DNA of 64,000 bases from an uncultured Eubacteriales bacterium. GTDB lineage: Bacteria > Bacillota > Clostridia > Christensenellales > Aristaeellaceae. Position 1 is the first letter of the stretch. Every line of letters begins with the position of its first letter. The notes under the pieces were generated by a model. It ran no database searches. It was not told where the DNA came from and saw only the letters and a program-made list of their open reading frames with translations. The stretch covers positions 33,739-97,738 of the forward strand of contig CACYTF010000007.1 of NCBI GenBank assembly GCA_902777335.1, given 5' to 3'. Positions 26,718 to 35,327 of this stretch are shown in pieces. The translations under genes and the position numbers were made by a program.

Positions 26718-27476
26718 TTACTCTTCGCCCTCGTCCGCCTCCGCGATCTCCAGGTATTTCTCGAACACGGCGTCCAGCTCGGCCTCGTCCTCCACGGTGG
26801 CGTAGATGTCGTTGCCCTCGTCGTCGGTCTCGATGCGCATGATGACCAGCTCGTCTTCGCCCACGTCCTCCATGGGCTCCATCGGAACCAGGCAGATGTA
26901 GGGCCTGCCCTCGTGCTCCAGCGTCATCAGGTGTTCAAAGCGGACGGTGTTGCCGTCCTCGTCCACCAGCTCCACCACGTCTTCCCGATCCATGTCCAGC
27001 TCGTGATTCATGTTCTCGCTCATATGCCATACTCCCTTTGATTCGATTTGTTTTATTTCCGATTCCCGCCAGCAGCCCGCGTCCATGAAGGCCTGCAGGA
27101 TGTAGGTGGCGGCCAATTGGTCGATGTAGGCCTTGCGCCGCGCGCGCCGCATGTCCGCCTCGATCAACACGCTCCTGGCCTGGCGCGTGGACAGGCGCTC
27201 GTCCTGAAAGCGTATGCAAAGGCCTTTGCCCTCGAGGAATTGGGCGAACGCGCGGGACCGTTCGGCCTGAAAGCCCTCGCTGCCGTCCATGTTCAGGGGC
27301 AGACCGCACAGAACACGGTCGGTTTCATACATCTTGCACAGCTCGAGCACCCGGGCGGCGTCGCGCTCAAACCCCTTTGACACTATGGTTTCCACGGCCT
27401 GGGCCGTTATATTCAGCGGGTCGGTCACGGCCACGCCGATGCGCTTCTCGCCGATGTCCAGGCAGAGCACCCGCAC
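26718..27476 (-). CDS. ruvX: RuvX/YqgF fused in frame to a DUF1292 (YrzB-like) domain
   Basis: 252 aa. Residues 1-140 are a complete YqgF/RuvX RNase H-like domain: 'LCLDIGEKRIGVAVTD' (catalytic Asp7), 'GLPLNMDG', 'FQDERLSTRQA' and 'DQLAATYILQAF'. This family processes the pre-16S rRNA 5' end. Residues about 152-252 are a very acidic DUF1292 domain ('VELVDEDGNTVRFEHLMTLEHEG', 'YICLVPME'). These are normally separate adjacent genes. The joint 'ESEIKQIESKGVWH' has no stop and encodes AAAGGGAG 9 nt before an in-frame ATG at 27023, so a free DUF1292 protein (about 101 aa) could also be made. Starts 3 bp after the upstream gene's stop. Confidence 0.88.
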   Translation of the reverse strand: MRVLCLDIGEKRIGVAVTDPLNITAQAVETIVSKGFERDAARVLELCKMYETDRVLCGLPLNMDGSEGFQAERSRAFAQFLEGKGLCIRFQDERLSTRQARSVLIEADMRRARRKAYIDQLAATYILQAFMDAGCWRESEIKQIESKGVWHMSENMNHELDMDREDVVELVDEDGNTVRFEHLMTLEHEGRPYICLVPMEPMEDVGEDELVIMRIETDDEGNDIYATVEDEAELDAVFEKYLEIAEADEGEE

Positions 27477-27479
27477 GTC

Positions 27480-28424
27480 TCACACCACCTTTATGCAGAA
27501 TTGGGGACACGCCCGGGCGCAGTACCCGCAGAAGACGCACCGACTCTGGTCTATTTTAGCGCGTCCGTCCACGATGTCGATGGCCTTCTGGGCGCAGCGC
27601 TCGCGGCAGCGGCCGCAGCCCTCGCACCAGTCGTGCACCATGATGCGGCGACGGCGGCCGCTCAGCGCCTCCAGTTGCTCCCGGGCGTCGGGCAGCCCCT
27701 CGAAGCAGGCCACGTCGGCGTCGATCTCTTTTTCGCTCTGCATGCCCACGGCCACGGCGTCCAGCAGCGGGCTGTCTATGGCGTAGCGCAGGGCGTCGCG
27801 GCTCGACGCGATCAGGTGCCCGCCGCCCAGCGGCTTCATCGCGAATATGCCGATCCCCGCGGCCCTGGCCGACGCGATGGCGTCCTCCATGTCCTGCCGG
27901 GCGCCGTCCTGTATGCCGATGCCCTCTAAGTTGATCAGCGGGTGGATTACGTCGATCATGCCAAAGCGCGGCGCCGCGCGCACGCAGGCGACGAAGTGGG
28001 TGCTGACGCCCACCGCGCCGATGTGCCCGAGGCTGCGCTGCTCTTCCAGGTATTTCAGCGCCTCCTCGTGGCCGCGCAGCGTGTACAGCGACTCCTGCTC
28101 GTGGAGCATGAACAGATCCACATAGTCCCGGCCAAGGCCCCTGTAGGCCCGCTCCAGCGCGGCCTGCGCGGTCTGCCGGTCGTAGCAGTAGGCCTTGGTG
28201 CTGACCACGTAGTCCGGCGCGTCCTTCAGGGCCAGGCGGATGTGGGGGTAGGTGCCGTAGAGGTCGGCGGTGTCCAGAAAGCGCACGCCCCGCTCATAGG
28301 CGTACACCAGCAGGCGCGCCCCCGCCTCGGGCGACATGTTCTGCTGCAGCGGCGACATGGTGAGCGTGCCGAAGCAGAGCTTGGAAACCTTCAGGCCGCT
28401 GCGGCCCAGCGTGTTGATCTGCAT
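27480..28424 (-). CDS. Aldo/keto reductase with C-terminal 2x[4Fe-4S] ferredoxin domain
   Basis: 314 aa. TIM-barrel aldo/keto reductase with tetrad residues in FLDTADLYG (Asp, Tyr), STKAY (Lys) and FMLHEQ (His). Residues about 265-314 form a bacterial ferredoxin: CEGCGRCRERC and CVFCGYCARAC, two Cys4 sets for two clusters. Such fusions are common in anaerobes and presumably couple reduction to ferredoxin-level electrons; substrate unknown. Shine-Dalgarno is weak (GAG close to the ATG). It lies between ireB and ruvX, interrupting the usual Firmicutes trio ireB-ruvX-yrzB. Confidence 0.88.
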   Translation of the reverse strand: MQINTLGRSGLKVSKLCFGTLTMSPLQQNMSPEAGARLLVYAYERGVRFLDTADLYGTYPHIRLALKDAPDYVVSTKAYCYDRQTAQAALERAYRGLGRDYVDLFMLHEQESLYTLRGHEEALKYLEEQRSLGHIGAVGVSTHFVACVRAAPRFGMIDVIHPLINLEGIGIQDGARQDMEDAIASARAAGIGIFAMKPLGGGHLIASSRDALRYAIDSPLLDAVAVGMQSEKEIDADVACFEGLPDAREQLEALSGRRRRIMVHDWCEGCGRCRERCAQKAIDIVDGRAKIDQSRCVFCGYCARACPQFCIKVV

Positions 28425-28466
28425 ATTGACTCATTGTGGCGCGCCAGTGCGCCGGTGAATATCGCA

Positions 28467-28492
28467 GGGCTGGAAATGATCATTCCCAGCCC
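28467..28492. repeat. 26-bp palindrome in the ireB-AKR gap
   Basis: GGGCTGG plus AATGAT on the left mirrors ATCATT plus CCAGCCC on the right with one mismatch per arm and no loop. A symmetrical site of this kind fits either a dimeric regulator operator or a cruciform/terminator hairpin. Confidence 0.45.
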
Positions 28493-28529
28493 CGAAAGTG
28501 TGTGTTTCGACGTTTGAGCGCGGTGAAAT

Positions 28530-28796
28530 TCAGTCCTTGTCGTGTTCGACGACGTAGAAGCGCACAAACTCCTCCAGCAGCTCATCGCGTTCAAGGCGGC
28601 GGATCAGCGACCTGGCATTGTTGTAGCTGGTTATGTAGGTGGGATCGCCGGAGATGATATAGCCGACCAGCTGCATGATGGGATCGTGTCCCTTGGCCTT
28701 TAGCGCCTGATAGACCAATTCGATGATTTCAGCGGCAGATTCCGGCGCATCCGCGGGGATGCGAAAATGCCTGGTTTCATCCATCCTGCTATTCAT
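28530..28796 (-). CDS. ireB: IreB-family regulatory phosphoprotein (UPF0297/YrzL)
   Basis: 88 aa; ATG at 28796 with AAAGGCGG. The family pattern is clear: 'DETRHFRI' near the N-terminus (the Thr region phosphorylated by the PASTA kinase IreK in Enterococcus), '[45 protein letters not shown]' as the core, and a C-terminal 'FVRFYV'. Small cytosolic negative regulator of cephalosporin resistance in Enterococcus; role here unproven. Own promoter at 28837-28865. Confidence 0.93.
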   Translation of the reverse strand: MNSRMDETRHFRIPADAPESAAEIIELVYQALKAKGHDPIMQLVGYIISGDPTYITSYNNARSLIRRLERDELLEEFVRFYVVEHDKD

Positions 28797-28836
28797 AGCG
28801 CACCGCCTTTCGCGCACAGCGTTTCCCTTAAAAACC

Positions 28837-28865
28837 ATTATAACACATAATGCGGAAAAGATCAA
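28837..28865 (-). promoter_or_regulatory. Promoter of ireB
   Basis: Minus strand TTGATC (28865-28860), 17-bp spacer, TATAAT (28842-28837). It lies at the 3' end of the AI-2E permease gene and makes ireB-AKR-ruvX an independent unit. Confidence 0.65.
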
Positions 28866-29899
28866 ATGTTTTCACATTTCTGAACAAAAACTCTAAACAA
28901 CGTTCGCCCGACCATCATGACGGGCAGCGCGGACAGCATGCCGCCGATGCCGCCCAGACGCGCCCCGGCAAACACGCCCACCAGCACCAGCGCCGGCGAG
29001 AAGCCCGTCAGGCTTCCGATGATCCTGGGGGAGATCAGCGAACCGTCCAGCTGCTGCACCACCGCCAGCGCCGCCACCGTCATGAGCGCCTTCTGCCAGC
29101 CGTCGCCCAGGGCGATGAGCACCGCCGGTATGCCGCCGATGAACGGGCCGACATAGGGGATCATGTTCATAAGCCCGATGACCGGCCCCAGCGTCAGCGC
29201 GCTGCGAACGCCGATCAGCGCCAGCGCGGCGGTGGACAGCGCGCCCACCGCCAGGGCCACCGTCAACTGCGCCCCCAGGTACAGGCGCAGCTCGCGGCAG
29301 GCGGCCTTTCCCATCCGCACCGCGGCGGACCTGGCGAAGCGGGGGAGCAGCAGCTCCAGGCGCAGCAGCAGCCGGTCCCGGTCGCACAGCATGAAGTAGG
29401 CGAGCATCGCCACCAGCGACGCCCGGCCGATCACGTCCGCGATGTTGACGGCCAGGCCCACGGTGCCGCCGGCCACCTTTGCCAATACGGTTTGCAGCGC
29501 GGTAAGGTCCGGCTTGGGCAGCTGAACGCCGGGAAAGCGCGCCTGTATCCGCCCGCGCCAGCCGTCCGCGAGCGCCGACAGCCGCGAGAGCGTACCGGGC
29601 AGCGTTCCGGCCATGTCGATCAGCTCCCGAAGCATCGTCGGCAGCAGCAGCCACAATAGAAGCCCCAGGGCAAGCCCCAGCGTCAAAAGGCTCAGAAGCG
29701 CCGCGGCGGGCCGGGACAGCCGCTTCTCGTAGAGCCCAGCCAGTGGCGCGGCGGCAAAGCAGAGAAGCCCCGCGGCGAGCATCAGCGCGCCGACCTCAAT
29801 CAGCGGCCCCCTGAGGGCCAGCGCCGCTGCGATCAGCGCAAGAAGCCCGGCGACGAGCCAGAGCCTTCGGCCCCGGGGCGGGGCGATGTTCAGCTGCAA
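28862..29899 (-). CDS. AI-2E family (PerM/YrrI-like) membrane transporter
   Basis: 345 aa; TTG start 6 nt after GGAGGG. Hydrophobic helices at about 13-30, 34-52, 62-90, then a central amphipathic region and further helices from about 150 on, ending with the family block '[27 protein letters not shown]' (about 250-276) and '[12 protein letters not shown]' (about 300-311). Eight predicted TM helices fit the family. Members have been linked to AI-2 export or Na+/H+ antiport; substrate not deducible. Usually found near alaS/ireB/ruvX in Clostridia, as here. Confidence 0.88.
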   Translation of the reverse strand: MQLNIAPPRGRRLWLVAGLLALIAAALALRGPLIEVGALMLAAGLLCFAAAPLAGLYEKRLSRPAAALLSLLTLGLALGLLLWLLLPTMLRELIDMAGTLPGTLSRLSALADGWRGRIQARFPGVQLPKPDLTALQTVLAKVAGGTVGLAVNIADVIGRASLVAMLAYFMLCDRDRLLLRLELLLPRFARSAAVRMGKAACRELRLYLGAQLTVALAVGALSTAALALIGVRSALTLGPVIGLMNMIPYVGPFIGGIPAVLIALGDGWQKALMTVAALAVVQQLDGSLISPRIIGSLTGFSPALVLVGVFAGARLGGIGGMLSALPVMMVGRTLFRVFVQKCENI

Positions 29900-29956
29900 T
29901 GCGATCCCTCCTCTTTGTGTAAACGCGCGCCGGCGACGCGGACGGCGCGCGCGGCG

Positions 29957-30127
29957 CTACAGCTTTTTGGCGATCTCATCCGCGCGATCGGAGATCCAGC
30001 TGCCGGTCTGCTTGGCCTTCTGGTTCCACTTGCGCTCCGTCTGCCAGTTCATGACGCCGAAGATCGTCGCCGCCGAGCCGCCGATCAGCATGCCCGCGAT
30101 CAGCCCCTTCATCAATCCGCCCTTCAT
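29957..30127 (-). CDS. Small YtxH-like membrane protein
   Basis: 56 aa: ATG at 30127 with GGAGGAG upstream. A glycine-rich hydrophobic helix (LIAGMLIGGSAATIFGVM, 9-26) is followed by a basic amphipathic tail ending DRADEIAKKL. This resembles short YtxH-type proteins. It lies wholly in a different frame inside the 3' end of the upstream PRC-barrel ORF, which has no earlier stop. The Shine-Dalgarno and peptide composition favour it as real. Confidence 0.6.
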   Translation of the reverse strand: MKGGLMKGLIAGMLIGGSAATIFGVMNWQTERKWNQKAKQTGSWISDRADEIAKKL

Positions 30128-30584
30128 ACGCGTTCTCCTCCCTTTCGTCCGCGGCGGGGTCGATGATCACCTCGCCGCTTTCAGCATTCACCGAATAGCG
30201 CGTCACGCGGGCGCGCCCCATAAGCAGGTCCTCCCACAGTCCGGCGGACAGCTCCAGCGCGTTCACCGCGAAGCTGACCTCGTCGATCTCAGCGCCGGTG
30301 ATGGCGCCGATGCGCCTGCCGTCGGTGGAGACGGCCCTCAACAGCAGCGGCCTGGCCTTCATGCGCCCGCGGTGGCCCCTGTCGTCGGTCAATACGGCCA
30401 CCGTGCCGATCATCTCCAGCGCTTCGCAGGGCACAAAGCGCGTGCCGCCCAGCCCGGCGCTGATCCAGATCCCCTTCAGCTGCGTAAGGTCCTCCGTCAG
30501 CTGGGGCTGGATCACGCGGCCGATCCTGCGGCTGCCGCAGAGCACCGGCATGCCGATCAACGCGCGCAGCTTGCGCAAGGCCAT
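29976..30584 (-). CDS. PRC-barrel domain protein with long 3' overlap
   Basis: 202 aa from ATG 30584 (GGGGG upstream). Two PRC-barrel-like halves: about 1-75 ('LIGMPVLCGSRRIGRVIQPQL' ... 'ALEMIG') and 85-155 ('LLLRAVSTDGRRIGAITGAEID' ... 'YSVNAESGEVIIDP'). The recognisable domain ends near residue 152. The rest ('ADEREENAYEGRIDEGADRG...') is low-quality, charged sequence that is an alternative frame of the YtxH-like gene at 29957-30127. The true ancestral stop may have been lost. First gene before the AI-2E permease. Confidence 0.65.
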   Translation of the reverse strand: MALRKLRALIGMPVLCGSRRIGRVIQPQLTEDLTQLKGIWISAGLGGTRFVPCEALEMIGTVAVLTDDRGHRGRMKARPLLLRAVSTDGRRIGAITGAEIDEVSFAVNALELSAGLWEDLLMGRARVTRYSVNAESGEVIIDPAADEREENAYEGRIDEGADRGHADRRLGGDDLRRHELADGAQVEPEGQADRQLDLRSRG

Positions 30585-30672
30585 CGCCCCCGATTCGTCA
30601 CTATTCGGCGCGCCTATTATCTGCAGGCGGCGCGCCGCGCTTGCGCGGCAATTTTTGTCGCGGCGAAATGCA

Positions 30673-30701
30673 TTGCCTGTTTGCGCGCGGCGTGCTATAA
30701 T
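30673..30701 (+). promoter_or_regulatory. Promoter of the second two-component operon
   Basis: TTGCCT (30673-30678), 17-bp spacer, extended -10 TGCTATAAT ending at 30701. Confidence 0.65.
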
Positions 30702-30745
30702 AGAATCGATACCATGGACACGAACCGCCAAAGGAGGTTGAAATA

Positions 30746-31459
30746 ATGGAAGAAAACCGCAGCGGTTATCGTATTCTCGTCGCGGACGACGACCCAAACG
30801 TGCATCAGTCGCTCAACGCGTATTTTCGCCGCGAAGGCTATCAGATGATCTCCGCATACGACGGCAGCCAGGCCCTGGAGCAACTGAAGCGCCTGAGGCC
30901 GGACATCGCCATACTGGACATCATGATGCCCGGCATGGACGGCCTGATGGTCTGCCGGGAGATCCGCAAGGATTCCAGCATCCCCATCATCATGCTCACG
31001 GCCAAGGGCGAGGAGTTTGACAAGCTGCTGGGCCTGGAGATGGGCGCGGACGATTACATCACCAAGCCCTTCAGCCCCAGGGAGGTGCTGGCCAGGGTCA
31101 AGGCCGTGCTGCGCCGCATGCACGAGCTGAACACCGAGGACAAGTCCGCCCACCTGGTGATGGGCAACCTGGACATCGACATGAACGCCTTCACGGTGCG
31201 GCTGAACGGCCAGCCGGTGCCGTGCACGCCCAAGGAGACGGAGATATTGTGGACGCTGGCCAGCAACCCCGGCATGGTGTTCAGCCGCGAGCACCTGCTG
31301 CAGAGCATCTGGGGCTACGATTTCCTGGGGGATACCCGGGCCGTGGACAGCCACATCAAGCGCATCCGCGCCAAGCTCTGCAACGAGGAAAACAACTGGG
31401 ACATCAAGACCGTGTGGGGCATCGGCTATCGCTTTGAAGTGGAGGACAAGCAGGGATAA
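30746..31459 (+). CDS. OmpR/PhoB-family response regulator
   Basis: 237 aa; AAAGGAGG 7 nt before the ATG. Receiver 1-125: acidic triad in VADDDPNV, phospho-acceptor in IAILDIMMPGMDG, Thr in IIMLTAKG, Lys in DYITKPFSPRE. Winged helix about 140-232 with 'CTPKETEILWTLASNPGMV' and 'VDSHIKRIRAKL'. 3 bp before its histidine kinase. Target genes are not indicated by context; pepF follows the kinase. Confidence 0.92.
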   Translation: MEENRSGYRILVADDDPNVHQSLNAYFRREGYQMISAYDGSQALEQLKRLRPDIAILDIMMPGMDGLMVCREIRKDSSIPIIMLTAKGEEFDKLLGLEMGADDYITKPFSPREVLARVKAVLRRMHELNTEDKSAHLVMGNLDIDMNAFTVRLNGQPVPCTPKETEILWTLASNPGMVFSREHLLQSIWGYDFLGDTRAVDSHIKRIRAKLCNEENNWDIKTVWGIGYRFEVEDKQG

Positions 31460-31462
31460 CGC

Positions 31463-33280
31463 ATGATCAGAAGGCGCTTGAACCGCTCGCTCAGCATCGG
31501 CGCGAAGACGCTGATCAGCCATGTCACGCTGTGCGTGGTGCTCATCGCGCTGGTCAGCGCGCTGGGCTATGCCCTCTCCTCGCAGTACGTGCGGGAGACG
31601 CGCATGGAGGAGCTGCTGCGCAAGGCGGACCACATCGCCGAGAGCGCCGGCGCGGCCCCCGACGGGCCGATGATGCCCCGGCGGCAGACCCTGCGCATGT
31701 ACGAGAACCTCACCGAATCCAAGGTGTTCTACCTGGACGCGGATTCGGAGACCATACGCATGAGCCGCTACTCGACCGACGTGGACGCGGCCGCCTCCGA
31801 GGAGTTTCAGTGGGTGGAGGTGCTGGATTCCATCGACCGGCAATTCGCCTGGCGGGTGCTGGCCGGCGAGCGGGTCTCGGCGATACAGCGCTTTGAGTTC
31901 GCCCAGGACGAAATCCTGTTCGCGGGCGTGCCCGTGACGGGCAGCGAGGGCGAGGTGCGCGGCGGCGTGATACTGGCCCAGCCGGTCTCCTCGCTGCGGG
32001 GCCTGTCGCGGATGATACGGTTCATACTGACCATCGTCATCAGCGTGTCGCTGCCGCTGGCGGTGGTGCTGGCCATGGAGCTGACGCACGTGCTGGTGCG
32101 CCCGATCCAGCGCATCACCCGGGCCGCCCAGCGCATGGAAAACGGCGTATACGCCGAGCGCATCACCCGGCTGCCCCGGGACGAGATCGGCGAGCTGGGC
32201 CACGCGCTGAACAGCATGTCCGGGCGGCTGATGGACGTCATACGCAATTTGCGCAAGGAGCGCGACAAGCTTGAGCTGGTCATCTCCGGCATCGGCGAGG
32301 GCCTGATCGCCGTGGACATCCAGTGGAACATCGTGCACGCCAATGCCGCGTTTTTGCAGCTGGCGGAGCTGGACAGCGCCGACACCATGCTCCGGGAGGG
32401 GGCGTACAACGGCCGCTACGAGCCGCTGCGGGCGCTGGTGGAGCGCTGCATGACCACAGGCTGCGCCCAGAGCCTGGAGTGGGAAAACGCCTCCCATCGC
32501 GCCATCCACGTGGACGCCAGCGCCCTGACGGACGAGACCGGCGTCATACTCGGCACGGTGTGCCTGCTGCGGGACGTGTCGGAGGAGCAGCGACTGGAGC
32601 AGCTGCGCAAGGACTACGTGGCCAACATCTCCCACGAGCTGAGGACGCCCTTGACCGGCATACGCGGCATGGTGGAGCCGCTGATCGACGGCTGCATGGA
32701 GTCCGAGGAGGAGCGGCTGGAGAGCTACAGGATCATACTGAAGCAGACCATACGGCTCGAGAAGCTGGTGGGCGAGATGCTGGACATGTCCCGCCTGCAA
32801 GACGGCCGGATCAAGCTGGAGCTGGAGCAGATGGAGCTTCCCGGCATACTGGAGGCCGCCGCGCGCAGCATGCGGAGCATCGCGGAAGAGGCGGGCGTTG
32901 CCCTGAGCGTGGAGACGGACGGCACGCGGCTTTCGTGCCTGGGCAACGAGGACCGCATCATGCAGGTGCTGGTGATACTGATCGACAACGCCCTGAGCTT
33001 CACGCCCCGGGGCGGCAGCGTGGTCGTTTCCGCCCGGGACGCGGCGGATCGCGTGGCCGTGTCCGTGAAGGACACCGGCTGCGGCATCGAGCCCAAGGAC
33101 CTGCCCTACATCTGGGAGCGGTTTTACAAGGCCGACAAGTCCCGCATGCGCACCACCGGCACGGGCCTGGGCCTGGCCATCGCCAAGCTGGTCACCCAGC
33201 TGATGAACGGCGAAATCTTTGTGGAGAGCGAGCCCGGACAGGGCGCGACGTTCACGTTTACCCTGCAAAAAGCGCGTTGA
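31463..33280 (+). CDS. HAMP/PAS sensor histidine kinase
   Basis: 605 aa. TM1 about 17-38; extracytoplasmic sensor about 39-184 (PhoR-like); TM2 about 185-207; HAMP about 208-262; PAS about 268-375; HisKA with His391 in ANISHELRTPLTGIR; HATPase_c with N box ILIDNALSFTP, G1 DTGCGIEPK and G2 GTGLGLAI. Forms a cognate pair with the preceding response regulator. No Shine-Dalgarno better than GGATAAC, consistent with coupled translation over the 3-bp gap. Confidence 0.92.
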   Translation: MIRRRLNRSLSIGAKTLISHVTLCVVLIALVSALGYALSSQYVRETRMEELLRKADHIAESAGAAPDGPMMPRRQTLRMYENLTESKVFYLDADSETIRMSRYSTDVDAAASEEFQWVEVLDSIDRQFAWRVLAGERVSAIQRFEFAQDEILFAGVPVTGSEGEVRGGVILAQPVSSLRGLSRMIRFILTIVISVSLPLAVVLAMELTHVLVRPIQRITRAAQRMENGVYAERITRLPRDEIGELGHALNSMSGRLMDVIRNLRKERDKLELVISGIGEGLIAVDIQWNIVHANAAFLQLAELDSADTMLREGAYNGRYEPLRALVERCMTTGCAQSLEWENASHRAIHVDASALTDETGVILGTVCLLRDVSEEQRLEQLRKDYVANISHELRTPLTGIRGMVEPLIDGCMESEEERLESYRIILKQTIRLEKLVGEMLDMSRLQDGRIKLELEQMELPGILEAAARSMRSIAEEAGVALSVETDGTRLSCLGNEDRIMQVLVILIDNALSFTPRGGSVVVSARDAADRVAVSVKDTGCGIEPKDLPYIWERFYKADKSRMRTTGTGLGLAIAKLVTQLMNGEIFVESEPGQGATFTFTLQKAR

Positions 33281-33320
33281 AGAAAGGGCCAATCAACAGA
33301 TATTGGAGGAGCGTTGAATC

Positions 33321-35105
33321 ATGGAAAGCAAAATCAGGAAGGAAATGAACCCCGCGTTTATGTGGGACCTCACGCCGATCTTCGAGAGCGAAGCGGCCTG
33401 GGAGGCGGCCTACGCCCGGGCGGAGGCCGCCGTCAAGGCGCTGGAGGCGCTGCCGGGCACGCTGTCGAAATCCGAAAGCGCGCTGGCTGACGGCCTGAAG
33501 CGGATCTACGCCGCCGAGGAGCAGGTCGAGCGCGTCTACAGCTACGCCTTTTTGACGAAGGCGGGGGACAACGGCGAGCCCCGCAGCCAGGAGATGGAGG
33601 CCCGCGCCATCAGCCTGTTCGTGGCGCTGGAGACGGCCACGGCCTTCGTGAGCCCGGAGATCCTCTCCATTCCAGCGGAGCGGATGGACGCGTGGATGGA
33701 GCAGGATTGCCTGAAACCTTACCGGCACATGCTGGAGGACACGCTGCGCGCCCGCGCCCACACGCTGGATGAGCAGGGCGAGCGGCTTCTGGCGATGCTG
33801 GGCGACGTGGCTCAGGTGCCGGGCAACACCTTCGAGCTGTTCGAGAGCGTGGATTTGACCTTCCCGAGCATCAAAGACGAGGCGGGGGAGGAGGCGCCGC
33901 TGACCCACGGGAGCTTTACCGTGTTCCGGGAGAGCCGGGACGGCCGCGTGCGCAGGGAGGCCTTTGAACAATACTTCGGCGGCTACGCGAAGTTCATCAA
34001 CACGCTGTCCGGCGTCTACGGCGGCGCGGTGAAGCTGGACTGCTTCAACGCCACGGCCCGCGACTTCCCGGGCGCGTGCGAGGCCGCGCTGTTTGCGAAC
34101 AACGTGCCGGTGAGCCTGTACGACGGCCTCATCGAGACCGTCCACCGCGCGCTGCCGACCATGCGGGAATACCTGGCGCTGCGCAAGAAGGCCCTCGGGT
34201 TGGAGGAATTGCACCTATACGACCTGTACACCCCGATGGTGGACGAGGTCGAATTCGACATGCCCTACGAAAAGGCGCAGGCGCTGGTGCTGGAGGCCCT
34301 CGCGCCGCTGGGCGAGGAGTACGTTGGCCTTTTGAAGCGCGCCTTTGCCGAGCGCTGGATCGACGTGTACGAGAACAAGGGCAAGAGCACCGGGGCCTTC
34401 TCCAGCGGCGTGTACGGCGTGCATCCCTACGTGATGCTGAACTACGCGAACAAGCTGGACGACGCGTTCACGCTGGCCCACGAGCTGGGCCACAGCATGC
34501 ATTCCTTCTTCTCCGACCGGGCCCAGGACTACCCGAACCACAGCTACCGCATATTCGTGGCGGAGGTGGCCTCCACCGTGAACGAGGTTCTGCTGACCCG
34601 CCACCTGCTGGCCACCGAGACCGACGCGAAGCGCCGGGCCTATATCCTGAACCACTTCCTGGAGGGCTTCCGCACCACCGTGTTCCGGCAGACGCTGTTC
34701 GCCGAATTCGAGCGCAAGAGCCACGCCCTGTACCAGGAGGGCACGCCGCTGACGGCGCAGACGCTGAACGGCGTGTTCCACGACCTGAACGCGCTGTACT
34801 ACGACGGGGCCGTGATCGATGATTTCATGGATGTGGAGTGGGCGCGCATACCCCACTTCTACAACGCCTTCTACGTCTACCAGTACGCCACCGGCTTCTC
34901 CAGCGCCGTGGCCATCGCCGACAGCATACTGAATCACGGCGGCGCTGAGCAGTACCTGAAGTTCCTGTCCACCGGCGGCAGCGACTATCCCATCGAAGAG
35001 CTGAAGCTGGCGGGCGTCGACCTGACGAAGAACGACGCCCTCGAGGCGGCCATGCAGGCGTTCAGACAGGCGCTGGAGGAATTCAGGCAGGTGCTTTCCG
35101 TCTGA
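33321..35105 (+). CDS. pepF: Oligoendopeptidase F (M3B)
   Basis: 594 aa; GGAGGAG precedes the ATG. M3 metallopeptidase with zinc motif HELGH in LAHELGHSMHS (about residue 388) and the downstream Glu in 'VAEVASTVNE'. The N-terminal helical oligopeptidase F domain covers about 110-180 and the family C-terminal block contains 'FYVYQYATGFSSA'. Cytosolic cleavage of 7-17-residue peptides. It lies 40 bp after the histidine kinase gene and may be in the same transcript. Confidence 0.95.
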   Translation: MESKIRKEMNPAFMWDLTPIFESEAAWEAAYARAEAAVKALEALPGTLSKSESALADGLKRIYAAEEQVERVYSYAFLTKAGDNGEPRSQEMEARAISLFVALETATAFVSPEILSIPAERMDAWMEQDCLKPYRHMLEDTLRARAHTLDEQGERLLAMLGDVAQVPGNTFELFESVDLTFPSIKDEAGEEAPLTHGSFTVFRESRDGRVRREAFEQYFGGYAKFINTLSGVYGGAVKLDCFNATARDFPGACEAALFANNVPVSLYDGLIETVHRALPTMREYLALRKKALGLEELHLYDLYTPMVDEVEFDMPYEKAQALVLEALAPLGEEYVGLLKRAFAERWIDVYENKGKSTGAFSSGVYGVHPYVMLNYANKLDDAFTLAHELGHSMHSFFSDRAQDYPNHSYRIFVAEVASTVNEVLLTRHLLATETDAKRRAYILNHFLEGFRTTVFRQTLFAEFERKSHALYQEGTPLTAQTLNGVFHDLNALYYDGAVIDDFMDVEWARIPHFYNAFYVYQYATGFSSAVAIADSILNHGGAEQYLKFLSTGGSDYPIEELKLAGVDLTKNDALEAAMQAFRQALEEFRQVLSV

Positions 35106-35119
35106 CCGCAGGCCAGATG

Positions 35120-35150
35120 GGGGAGGGGACAGCGCGCCTGTCCTCTCCCT
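35120..35150 (+). terminator. Hairpin after pepF
   Basis: GGGAGGGGACAG pairs with CTGTCCTCTCCC around a short CGCGC loop. No U-run follows, so termination strength is uncertain. Confidence 0.5.
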
Positions 35151-35192
35151 CTCCGAGATCTCCCCGCATCCGGGAAAATAATTGTAAAACAG

Positions 35193-35221
35193 TTGACAGG
35201 CCGGAGAGTTTCTGTTATAAT
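35193..35221 (+). promoter_or_regulatory. Consensus promoter of the tRNA locus
   Basis: TTGACA (35193-35198), 17-bp spacer, TATAAT (35216-35221): a perfect consensus, as expected for a stable-RNA gene. Confidence 0.8.
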
Positions 35222-35242
35222 AATCTTCGCTGGTTTGGTTCA

Positions 35243-35327
35243 GGAGAGATGGCCGAGTGGTTTAAGGCGCTGGTCTTGAAAACCAGTGATGCCGAAAGGC
35301 ACCGGGGGTTCGAATCCCTCTCTCTGA
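35243..35327 (+). tRNA. tRNA-Ser(UGA) body with a damaged acceptor 3' strand
   Basis: GGAGAGA acceptor 5' strand (35243-35249), U8, D-arm GCCGAGTGG...GGC, anticodon arm CTGGT-CTTGAAA-ACCAG with anticodon TGA, long class II variable arm (GCCGAAAGGC), and T-arm GGGGG-TTCGAAT-CCCTC. The acceptor 3' strand should read TCTCTCC plus discriminator and CCA. It reads TCTCT then GAGTAGGG, so the last two pairs, discriminator and CCA are missing. The body is certain; whether a mature tRNA is produced is doubtful. Confidence 0.7.

Noticed and set aside
30695..33292. 865-codon open frame antisense to the second two-component operon
   Set aside because: His/Gln/Val/Ala-rich composition typical of complement strand of GC-rich genes; the plus strand encodes perfect RR and HK motifs.
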